The notes under the pieces were generated by a model, which made no database searches, was not told where the DNA came from, and saw only the letters and a program-made list of their open reading frames with translations. 12,917 nt of DNA from JAAFHS01 sp043751715 (GTDB lineage Bacteria; Pseudomonadota; Alphaproteobacteria; Rhodobacterales; Rhodobacteraceae), in NCBI GenBank assembly GCA_043751715.1, contig JAYUZO010000088.1:1-12917 (forward strand), read 5' to 3'. Shown here one piece after another: positions 6,639 through 12,917 of this stretch; the first letter of the stretch is position 1; the number at the start of each line of letters is the position of its first letter. The position numbers were made by a program, and so were the translations under genes.

Positions 6639-7495
6639 CGCCCCCCGCCGGTTGGCCATACCGCGAAAAGGGCCACCACATCCGCACAAGGCCCCATGAC
6701 TGGTGGGTGGTTGAAGATGGCACCGGCCCCACAGTTTTACTGCTGCACGGCGCAGGCGGATCGGGGCACAGTTTTGCCCCCCTGCTGCCTTACCTGACCC
6801 CGCACTATCGCTGCATCGTGCCTGACCTGCCCGGACAGGGCTTTACCCGTGTGGGCGCGCGTGGCCGCTTTGGCCTTGATCCCACGGCCAATGATCTGGC
6901 CACGCTGTGTGATGTCAACGGCTGGAAACCGGCTGCCATCATCGGTCATTCCGCCGGGGCCGCCATTGCCCTGCGCCTGTCAGAACTGACCGCCGTTCAG
7001 GCCGTGGTCGGCATCAATGCCGCCCTTGGCACGTTCGAAGGGTTGGCGGGCACGCTGTTTCCCATGCTGGCGCGCGGCTTTGCCAGCATCCCGTTTCTGC
7101 CATCGGTCATCGCCCGCACCTGGGGCAATGCCACCCGCGTCAACGGCCTGCTGGATGGCACGGGGTCAATGCTTGGCCCCGACGCGCGTTCGCAATACCT
7201 GACGCTGGTGCAAAGCCCTGCCCATATCGACGGCGCGCTTGGCATGATGTCGCAATGGAACCTGATGCCAATGGTCGCGCGGTTGGGTACAAACCCCGTG
7301 CCCACCCTGCTGATCACCGGTGATGCAGACCGCACCGTGCCCCCGCGCATCAGCCGCGACGTCGCCGCCCGCATGCCCGCCGCGCGGTATGTGGAACTGG
7401 CGGGATTGGGCCATCTGGCACATGAGGAAGCGCCCGACACGATGGCAAACCTGATCCTGCCCTACCTCGCGCAGAACATCAGGACCGCCCCCTAA
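6635..7495 (+). CDS. bchO: Alpha/beta hydrolase BchO, magnesium chelatase-associated
   Basis: BchO is an alpha/beta-hydrolase-fold protein encoded beside bchI and bchD in purple bacteria. Its exact reaction is not established; it is annotated as a putative magnesium chelatase accessory protein. The product has 286 aa. The oxyanion-hole motif LLLHGAGGSG is at 35-44 and the nucleophile elbow GHSAG at 104-108 (Ser106). An acidic residue is in ITGDADRTVPP (Asp230 or Asp232), and the histidine is in GLGHLAHE (His260), so a complete Ser-Asp-His triad is present and catalysis is plausible. The ATG overlaps the bchD stop, which makes it the last gene of the crtA-bchI-bchD-bchO unit. It ends 42 bases from the convergent idi gene. 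Confidence 0.92.
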   Translation: MTPPAGWPYREKGHHIRTRPHDWWVVEDGTGPTVLLLHGAGGSGHSFAPLLPYLTPHYRCIVPDLPGQGFTRVGARGRFGLDPTANDLATLCDVNGWKPAAIIGHSAGAAIALRLSELTAVQAVVGINAALGTFEGLAGTLFPMLARGFASIPFLPSVIARTWGNATRVNGLLDGTGSMLGPDARSQYLTLVQSPAHIDGALGMMSQWNLMPMVARLGTNPVPTLLITGDADRTVPPRISRDVAARMPAARYVELAGLGHLAHEEAPDTMANLILPYLAQNIRTAP

Positions 7496-7503
7496 GCCCT
7501 TTC

Positions 7504-7519
7504 ATTTTTGTACAAATAT
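7504..7519. other. Short AT-rich palindrome between convergent bchO and idi
   Basis: The 42-base gap between the bchO and idi stops holds ATTTTTGTACAAATAT, a near-perfect palindrome with a 10-base perfect core TTTGTACAAA (7507-7516). It has no GC-rich stem, so it is not a standard intrinsic terminator for either operon. It may be a weak bidirectional end signal or a protein site, or it may be chance. No other terminator is visible in the gap. Confidence 0.3.
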
Positions 7520-7537
7520 CCGCACCGCAGGCACCTG

Positions 7538-8083
7538 TCAGCGCACTGCTGCGCCGAAGATCCGCCCCATATGCTCGGCCATATAGATCTGCAGCCATGG
7601 CGTGTATTTCGCCGGGTTGCGCGCCGTGTCAGCACTCAGATCATACATATCCACCCAGGCCACCTCGGCCACCTCATCGGGGTTGGGCTGCAGCGTCATG
7701 GCGGGCGTCACCTCGGCCACGAAAATATCGACCACCTCATGTTCCGTCAGCCCGCCCCCCACATCGGCGCGGTATTCCACCCGGTCGGCAAAGGCCGGGA
7801 ACAGGCCGGTGATCCCCAACTCCTCACGCAAGCGCCGCACCGCGCACACCGCCGTATCCTCGCTCCAGCGCGGATGGGTGCAGCAGGTGTTCGCCCACAG
7901 GCCCGGCGTGTGGTATTTGGTCAGCGCGCGGCGTTGGATCAGCACGCGCGCACCGTCCGTCACAAACACCGACACCGCCTTATGCTTCAGCCCCGCACGG
8001 TGCACGGCCATCTTGCCCATCGGCACCAGACGCCCATCCACCCAGGTCGGGATCAGTTCTTCATCGGCAGGATTATCAAGCAT
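7538..8083 (-). CDS. idi: Isopentenyl-diphosphate delta-isomerase, type I
   Basis: Idi interconverts isopentenyl and dimethylallyl diphosphate, the allylic primer for geranylgeranyl diphosphate, which feeds both carotenoids and the bacteriochlorophyll tail. It is a 181-aa cytosolic Nudix-fold metalloenzyme. The catalytic cysteine lies in NTCCTHP (65-71, Cys67), and the acidic pair is in TEHEV (Glu114 and Glu116), as in the type I family. The Nudix-like helix is RRLREELGI (83-91). The ATG at 8083 overlaps the bchP stop as TGATG, so it is the distal gene of the bchG-bch2-bchP-idi unit. Idi is dispensable in principle where the MEP pathway supplies both isomers. Its place here suggests extra isoprenoid flux during pigment synthesis. 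Confidence 0.96.
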   Translation of the reverse strand: MLDNPADEELIPTWVDGRLVPMGKMAVHRAGLKHKAVSVFVTDGARVLIQRRALTKYHTPGLWANTCCTHPRWSEDTAVCAVRRLREELGITGLFPAFADRVEYRADVGGGLTEHEVVDIFVAEVTPAMTLQPNPDEVAEVAWVDMYDLSADTARNPAKYTPWLQIYMAEHMGRIFGAAVR

Positions 8084-9264
8084 CAGACATATCCGGGGCG
8101 CACAAGGCGCAAAAGATGGGCAAGGTTCTTCAGCCCGATCCGCAAATGCGCCATCGGGCGCGCGGCCACCAGTTTCTTGTTCATATAGGCTTCAAACGTC
8201 AGCTTTTGCACATCAACATCATGGCACAGCGATACAAAACGTTCGCGGCGTTCATCGGATTTGTAATAGGCGTCCTGCATCATGCGCAGCACCTTGAACA
8301 CCGATTTGTGGTCTTTCATGAATATTTTGCGCGCCAGTTTCAGGTCTTTGACGCGCCCCGTTGCCAGAAACGCCTGCGCCGCCGTGGCGGCAACGCGCCC
8401 GCCCAGCATGGCATAAAAAATCCCCTCGCCGGATGACGGTGCCACCACCCCCGCCGCGTCCCCTGCCAGCACCACATCACGGCCATTGTCCCACCGATCC
8501 AGCGGGCGCAGCGGAATGGGTGCGCCTTCGCGGCGGATGGTTTCACAGTTGGTCAGGCCAGCCGATGCGCGCAGATCGGCGGTGGCCTTTTTCAGGTCGA
8601 TCCCATCAACACCCGTGCCCATGCCGACGCTGGCGTGTTCGCCATGCGGGAACACCCAGCCATAGAAATCGGGGCTGATCCGCCCGTCATAGATCACATC
8701 GCAGCGCGTGGGGTCATAATCCGCGTTCGCCGCAGGTGCCTTGATGATCTCATGGTAGGCGATCACATAAGGGGTTTTCTCGCCGCCCTTCACCTCGGCC
8801 TGTGCTACCGCCGACCGCGCGCCATCGGCCCCGATCACCAGTTTGGTGCGCAGGGTCTGCGTGTCACCCGTGGCCTTGTCACGGAACAACACAGCCGTGC
8901 CTTGGGCATCGCGTTCAATCCGCAGATAGGTACCGGTCAGGCGCACAGCGCCCGCATCGACCGCCCGCACCCGCAGGAATTCGTCAAAATGTTCGCGGTC
9001 GACCATGCCGACATAGCCGTTCTCGATGGGAATATCGACAGCGCGGCCCGTGGGTGACACCATGCGCGCGGTATTGATCCGCGCCACGATCTGCGCATCG
9101 GGGATGTCAAAATCACGCACAAGGCGTGGCGGGATGGCACCGCCACAGGGCTTGATCCGCCCGTCACGGTCAATCATCGCCACCTTGTGGCCCGCGCGGG
9201 CCAGATCTTCGGCAGCCGTGGCCCCGCTTGGCCCGCCCCCCACAACGACAACATCATAGATCAT
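8083..9264 (-). CDS. bchP: Geranylgeranyl diphosphate/bacteriochlorophyll reductase BchP
   Basis: BchP is a flavoprotein that reduces three double bonds of the geranylgeranyl tail of bacteriochlorophyll (or of free geranylgeranyl diphosphate) to phytyl. The product has 393 aa from ATG 9264. It has an N-terminal Rossmann motif VVVVGGGPSGATAA (5-18) and then KPCGGAIPPRL typical of the geranylgeranyl reductase family. The second FAD motif VVLAGDAAGVVAPSSGEGI lies about two-thirds along. An ATG at 9270 gives an ATGA overlap with the upstream MFS gene. However, GGAGA abuts that ATG and sits 6 bases from ATG 9264, so 9264 is preferred; it also gives the usual M-x-Y-D start. Upstream in-frame codons to 9381 are shadow sequence. 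The gene overlaps idi at its 3' end. Confidence 0.95.
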   Translation of the reverse strand: MIYDVVVVGGGPSGATAAEDLARAGHKVAMIDRDGRIKPCGGAIPPRLVRDFDIPDAQIVARINTARMVSPTGRAVDIPIENGYVGMVDREHFDEFLRVRAVDAGAVRLTGTYLRIERDAQGTAVLFRDKATGDTQTLRTKLVIGADGARSAVAQAEVKGGEKTPYVIAYHEIIKAPAANADYDPTRCDVIYDGRISPDFYGWVFPHGEHASVGMGTGVDGIDLKKATADLRASAGLTNCETIRREGAPIPLRPLDRWDNGRDVVLAGDAAGVVAPSSGEGIFYAMLGGRVAATAAQAFLATGRVKDLKLARKIFMKDHKSVFKVLRMMQDAYYKSDERRERFVSLCHDVDVQKLTFEAYMNKKLVAARPMAHLRIGLKNLAHLLRLVRPGYV

Positions 9265-9266
9265 GG

Positions 9267-10589
9267 TCATTCTCCGGGCATAAGGGCGGGGTGTTGATCG
9301 GTTGTTCGGGCGGGGGCCGTTACGCGCAGGGCAAGCGCGGCCGCGACCAAGAACAGGGCAGATTCCAGCGCAAAGACGCATGCGTAACCGCTGGCGTATG
9401 ATCCGGTGGCCGTGCGGGCAAGGTCTGACAGCACGGTGCCACCGAATGACCCGATACCAAAGCCAAAGGCCTGTGCCGCACCAAACACGCCCATCCGCGC
9501 GCCTTCGCGGGCGGCATTGCCTTCGCGCGCAAGCGACATCATCGCGCCGATGGCCGCCACGGCAAAGGCCCCATTGGCAAGGCCAAGCGCAAAAACATTC
9601 AGGGCAACGGGCCAGTCGGGGGCACGCCCCGCACCGTAGGCAAGGGCGGCAAGTGATGCGCCCGACAACAGGCAGCCGCCCACGATCCAGACGCGCAGGG
9701 GCACATGCACAAAGCGCAGCAGCACGGTGCCCGAGGCCAGAACCAACAGCATGCCGATCAGCGCGCCTGCATGATGCTGGCCGGACAGGGCGGTGCTTTG
9801 GCCCACCGTCATGCCGAAGATGTGGCCGGCAAACGGCTCCAGTATCAGGTCCTGCAGGTTATAGGCGGTCATTGAGGCCAGCACGAACAGGGTAAAGGTC
9901 CGCGCGCGCGGATCGGCCCAGATTTCAGCCAAAGCGCCGCGAAAGGGTTGGCTTTTCTTGCGCGCCCGGCTGATCTGCCCGCGTTCCTGACCGGCGATAC
10001 CGATCAGGGCAAGGATGATGGCGATCAGGCAAACCCCCCCAGTCACAGCCACAAGCCGTGCCGGGCTGAACGGATCAAGCAGCTTGCCAGAGGTGATGGC
10101 GGTCACAACAAGGCCAAAGATCATCATGATCCAGATCGCACTGCCAGCGGCCCCTTCATGGGCGGGGTTCACGCGGGCGGCAAGCAGGGCCAGCAGGTTG
10201 GTGCCAGCAGCACCTATGCCAAGGCCGATAAGCACAAAGGATGGCACAGCGGCGACAATCCCCAGTGTGGGGGCCGATGCCATAAGGGCCACTGACAGGC
10301 TGGCGCAGATGGCCCCGGCAGCAAGTGTAATAACGCCGCCAATGATCCACGGTGTCCGCCTGCCGCCCTGATCGGCGCTGTGGCCAAAGCGGGGGCGCAG
10401 AAACTGCATGCCGTAATACAGCGATACCAGCAGGCCGGGCAAAATGGCAGGCATGGCCAGTTCCACCGTCATCACGCGGTTCATGGTGGATGTGGTCAGG
10501 GACACTATGCTGGCAAGCGCAATCTGCACAAGGCCAAGGCGGATGATGCCACCCCATGTCAGATGACGGGTCAGCACATCGGTTTTCAT
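9267..10589 (-). CDS. PucC/LhaA-like MFS protein (BCD family; bch2/orf428)
   Basis: This is a 440-aa membrane protein with about twelve hydrophobic segments, from the BCD/PucC branch of the major facilitator superfamily. The branch also holds LhaA and PucC, which help assemble light-harvesting complexes, probably by handling bacteriochlorophyll. Features are the MFS loop motif GHSADQGGRRTP (69-80), a charged central loop ERGQISRARKKSQP, and NLQDLILEPFAG (244-255), the conserved PucC-family segment. Its position between bchG and bchP matches the gene called bch2 or orf428 in Rhodobacter; its own role is not settled. ATG 10589 shares one base with the bchG TGA and has GGGGG about 5-9 bases upstream. 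GTG 10592 would add one residue. The stop lies 2 bases before the preferred bchP ATG. It could move or hold newly prenylated pigment, but this is inferred. Confidence 0.9.
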   Translation of the reverse strand: MKTDVLTRHLTWGGIIRLGLVQIALASIVSLTTSTMNRVMTVELAMPAILPGLLVSLYYGMQFLRPRFGHSADQGGRRTPWIIGGVITLAAGAICASLSVALMASAPTLGIVAAVPSFVLIGLGIGAAGTNLLALLAARVNPAHEGAAGSAIWIMMIFGLVVTAITSGKLLDPFSPARLVAVTGGVCLIAIILALIGIAGQERGQISRARKKSQPFRGALAEIWADPRARTFTLFVLASMTAYNLQDLILEPFAGHIFGMTVGQSTALSGQHHAGALIGMLLVLASGTVLLRFVHVPLRVWIVGGCLLSGASLAALAYGAGRAPDWPVALNVFALGLANGAFAVAAIGAMMSLAREGNAAREGARMGVFGAAQAFGFGIGSFGGTVLSDLARTATGSYASGYACVFALESALFLVAAALALRVTAPARTTDQHPALMPGE

Positions 10590-11482
10590 CACATCCCCCG
10601 CACGGCAAAGGCGGCAATCATCATGCCGGTGACATAGAACAGAACGCCAGTACCGTTGTACCAGGGAGCCTTGCCCTTTGGGTCACGGAACAGCACGCGC
10701 ATAGCGGCAAATTGCGCCAGCAGCAGCGCGGTGATGGCCAAAGCGTGCAGGGGTTTGCCCCAGATGAACAGCATCGCAATCACCAGGGCCTGCGCCATGG
10801 CCATCACCGTGCAGGCAATGCGCGCGGCCACCTCTGGCCCCAGCACCACGGGCAAGGACCGCACGCCATGCTGGCGATCACCCTCTAACGCCTTGAAATC
10901 ATTCAGTGTCATGATGCCATGCGCGCCAAAGGCATACAGGCCCGCCATCAGCACAATTTCAAACCCCGGCGGGCCGGACAGCATGACGGCGGCCCCGGTA
11001 AACCACGGCAGCCCTTCATAACACAGCCCCACCAGCCCCGGCCCCCACCAGCCCGACCGTTTGAGCCGCACGGGTTCCGCCGAATAGGCCCATGCCGCCA
11101 GCACGCCAAACACCGTGGCATAAAACCCCCACGGCCCCAGTTGCCAGCCCACGATAAGCGAAAGCACCGTCATCGCCAGCGCAATCCACAGCCCCCACCG
11201 CCCCGGAATACGCCCCGAGGGGATCGGCCGGTTTGGTTCATTCACCGCGTCGACATGCCGGTCGCACCAGTCATTGGCTGCTTGTGACATGCCGCAGACA
11301 ATTGGCCCGGCCAGCACCATGCCCAGAATAACCATTGGCCAGTTCGAAAATGGCAGGCCGGTTGACACGACGCCGCACAAATACGCCCAGACCGGCGGAA
11401 ACCACGTGATGGGTTTGATCAGCGTCAACATGGCGCGGGGTTCGGGCCAGCGGCGGCTGTGTATGTTCAGGCTTACAGTCAT
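10589..11482 (-). CDS. bchG: Bacteriochlorophyll synthase BchG
   Basis: BchG is a membrane prenyltransferase of the UbiA superfamily that esterifies bacteriochlorophyllide a with geranylgeranyl diphosphate, the last-but-one stage of bacteriochlorophyll a synthesis. The product has 297 aa with about eight to nine hydrophobic segments. The first aspartate-rich motif is NDWCDRHVDAVNEPNRP (70-86) and the second is NDFKALEGD (194-202). The N-terminal EPRAMLTLIKPITWFPP is typical of BchG and supports ATG 11482 as the start. No Shine-Dalgarno is visible upstream; the space is filled by a PpsR-type operator and a possible -10 element, so the mRNA may be leaderless. It heads the bchG-bch2-bchP-idi unit and lies downstream of ppsR in the same direction. 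Confidence 0.97.
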   Translation of the reverse strand: MTVSLNIHSRRWPEPRAMLTLIKPITWFPPVWAYLCGVVSTGLPFSNWPMVILGMVLAGPIVCGMSQAANDWCDRHVDAVNEPNRPIPSGRIPGRWGLWIALAMTVLSLIVGWQLGPWGFYATVFGVLAAWAYSAEPVRLKRSGWWGPGLVGLCYEGLPWFTGAAVMLSGPPGFEIVLMAGLYAFGAHGIMTLNDFKALEGDRQHGVRSLPVVLGPEVAARIACTVMAMAQALVIAMLFIWGKPLHALAITALLLAQFAAMRVLFRDPKGKAPWYNGTGVLFYVTGMMIAAFAVRGM

Positions 11483-11502
11483 GTGTCAATTAAACATGAC
11501 AC
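11483..11502. promoter_or_regulatory. PpsR/CrtJ-type operator before bchG
   Basis: TGTCAATTAAACATGACA (11484-11501) matches TGT-N12-ACA. With its flanking bases it forms perfect six-base arms GTGTCA and TGACAC, the most symmetric of the three sites in this window. It abuts the bchG start codon and lies in the 85-base gap between bchG and ppsR. It should place the bchG-bch2-bchP-idi unit under PpsR control, separately from ppsR itself. Confidence 0.8.
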
Positions 11503-11516
11503 TTCGCGCCAATCAA
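11489..11516 (-). promoter_or_regulatory. Predicted promoter for bchG, overlapping the operator
   Basis: Read on the minus strand, TTGATT (11516-11511) and TTTAAT (11494-11489) are separated by 16 bases. They match the sigma-70 -35 and -10 consensus at 4 and 5 of 6 positions. The -10 lies within the PpsR operator and 6 bases from the bchG ATG, so initiation would fall at or next to the A of the ATG. This was found by inspection and has no experimental support. Confidence 0.45.
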
Positions 11517-11567
11517 GGGACAGTTGGTCGCGGGTGGCCATTCCGGCAAAATAATGGCCACGCCAGC

Positions 11568-12917
11568 CTAGTCATCGTCTTTGTTGATCAGGCCAAACTT
11601 GCGCAGCTTGACGTAAAGCGATTGCCGCGACAGGCTTAGCATTTCGGCCGCCGCGACCCGGTTGTTGCGGGTCAGCTCCAACGCTGTCTCGATGCACATC
11701 TTTTCGATCACATCCGTGGTTTCCGACACGATATCGCGCAGCGTCGATGACCCCACCAGTTCTGCCATGTTGCGCGCATTGGCGTCCGATGCCCCCTGAA
11801 CCGGGCGGCGCACCGCATCAGACCGGCTGGCATCGCGGATGATCAGGCCCAGCACGGGTTTGGGCCGGTCATTCAGCCAGGCCGCCGAAATTTCCACGGC
11901 GATCTGCCCGGAAAAATCCGTGGTCAACCGCGTAGCATACAGCCGCAAAGACCCCGCGCGTTTCACGTTATCAATCAGCATACGCAGATCAACTGCCCCG
12001 CGCACAAGGAAATCTGCCAAGGACCGCCCGCGCACCATGCTCATGCTGGCGGCATCGGTCAGGTTCAGGAACGCCTCATTCGCGGCCTTGATCGTTCCGT
12101 CGGAATCGGTGAACACCACGCCGTCCACACCTTCATGGAACAGACGTGACAGGTTTTCTGCCAGCTCGTCACTGGTGCCGCGGTTCTTGTCGGCCACATC
12201 CATCTGGCACAGCATGATCCGCTCACCCGCCGCGCGGAACACGGTTGAGGTGATGACCAGCTTTTGCTGTGACCGGCGCGCCACCACTTCGACAGGCGCT
12301 GATGCCGTGGGGCCGCCGATGGCCCCCAGCGTTTCCAGCAATTCTGCCCGCCTGCGGCCTTCAAATTCCTGCGAAATCGATGCCCCGGTCAGTTCGGCCC
12401 GGCTGCCCCCCAGCAACAGCGCCGCCGACGGGTTCAGGTCCGTGATCCGCCCATTGGCTGCAGACACCAGCATGATCGGGTCGCGCGTCACCTCCATCAG
12501 CACCCGGTAGCGCGTGTCAACTTCGCGCTGCGCCTCATAATCACGTTCCAGCGCCAGTTGCGCCTGCACCAGTTGCTGCTGCACTTCGGCGATGGGGCGC
12601 AGATCGCGACCCAGCATCAGAACAGACCCGTCCGATTCCATCAGATGCAGCGCATAGCGCACCGGAAATTCCCAGCGGTTCAGATCAACATGGTTCAGTT
12701 CCACCTGAATATTCGCCCGGCGCTTTTCCGTCATTTCGGCAAAGCGCCGTTCGAACTTGACCGCACTTTCGCTGGTCAGCAGCGTGGGCAGCATCCGCCC
12801 TTCCCACCCCGACAGCAGGCCATAGCTGCGGTGCGTCGGGTTCACGAGCACAGACACCACGCGCATGTCCGGCCCTATGAACAGGGCAATGTCACAGGCG
12901 GTGGCGATGATCTCGCT
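11568..12917 (-). CDS. ppsR: Photosynthesis gene repressor PpsR/CrtJ (5' end beyond window)
   Basis: PpsR is the redox- and light-responsive transcription factor that represses bch, crt and puc genes under aerobic conditions by binding TGT-N12-ACA. The frame is open to the right edge; the apparent ATG at 12866 is internal, because the 17 codons before it read SEIIATACDIALFIGPD, as expected for the first PAS domain. The visible 449 residues lack only about 15 N-terminal residues, judged from the usual length of about 464. In order there are an N-terminal PAS, a glutamine-rich linker (AEVQQQLVQAQLALE), two further PAS domains (starting near DPIMLVSAANG and VDGVVFTDSDG), and a C-terminal FIS-type helix-turn-helix (about 408-445, with NRVAAAEMLSLSRQSLYVKL). 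Cysteines at fragment positions 237 and 408 correspond by spacing to the two redox cysteines of the family. It lies upstream of bchG, which it probably controls. Confidence 0.96.
   Translation of the reverse strand, partial: SEIIATACDIALFIGPDMRVVSVLVNPTHRSYGLLSGWEGRMLPTLLTSESAVKFERRFAEMTEKRRANIQVELNHVDLNRWEFPVRYALHLMESDGSVLMLGRDLRPIAEVQQQLVQAQLALERDYEAQREVDTRYRVLMEVTRDPIMLVSAANGRITDLNPSAALLLGGSRAELTGASISQEFEGRRRAELLETLGAIGGPTASAPVEVVARRSQQKLVITSTVFRAAGERIMLCQMDVADKNRGTSDELAENLSRLFHEGVDGVVFTDSDGTIKAANEAFLNLTDAASMSMVRGRSLADFLVRGAVDLRMLIDNVKRAGSLRLYATRLTTDFSGQIAVEISAAWLNDRPKPVLGLIIRDASRSDAVRRPVQGASDANARNMAELVGSSTLRDIVSETTDVIEKMCIETALELTRNNRVAAAEMLSLSRQSLYVKLRKFGLINKDDD

Noticed and set aside
9265..9381. 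Extension of bchP to the ATG at 9381
   Set aside because: It overlaps the MFS gene, and the flavin-binding fold begins immediately after ATG 9264, as expected.

Overview
The window is a stretch of a photosynthesis gene cluster from a GC-rich purple alphaproteobacterium. It is most likely a member of the Rhodobacterales, either a Rhodobacter-like phototroph or an aerobic anoxygenic roseobacter. The grounds are the presence of crtA (spheroidene monooxygenase, typical of the spheroidene pathway), the gene order tspO-crtB-crtI / crtA-bchI-bchD-bchO / idi-bchP-bch2-bchG-ppsR, and strong GC bias at third codon positions. All genes are pigment or regulatory genes. No rRNA, tRNA, CRISPR array, transposase or phage gene was seen, and no stretch longer than about 110 bases lacks a gene.

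There are three transcription blocks. (1) Left, minus strand: crtI > crtB > tspO (tspO is cut by the left edge) makes and desaturates phytoene. (2) Middle, plus strand: crtA > bchI > bchD > bchO, joined by ATGA-type overlaps, pairs the last carotenoid step with magnesium chelatase, the first committed step of bacteriochlorophyll synthesis. Blocks 1 and 2 diverge from a region of about 100 bases that carries two TGT-N12-ACA operators of the PpsR/CrtJ type. (3) Right, minus strand: ppsR (its N-terminal codons lie beyond the right edge) > bchG > PucC-family MFS gene (bch2/orf428) > bchP > idi. The last four are tightly packed and carry out the end of bacteriochlorophyll synthesis: isoprenoid isomerisation, prenyl attachment and prenyl reduction. 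A third TGT-N12-ACA site lies directly before bchG. Blocks 2 and 3 converge with a gap of only 42 bases.

The system itself is well known, and I do not see an undescribed machine. The unusual points are local: a GC-rich double-palindrome repeat translated in frame inside bchD, just before its VWA domain; the absence of an ATG where crtA should start; a predicted leaderless promoter for bchG whose -10 element sits inside the PpsR operator; and a hairpin between crtB and tspO.
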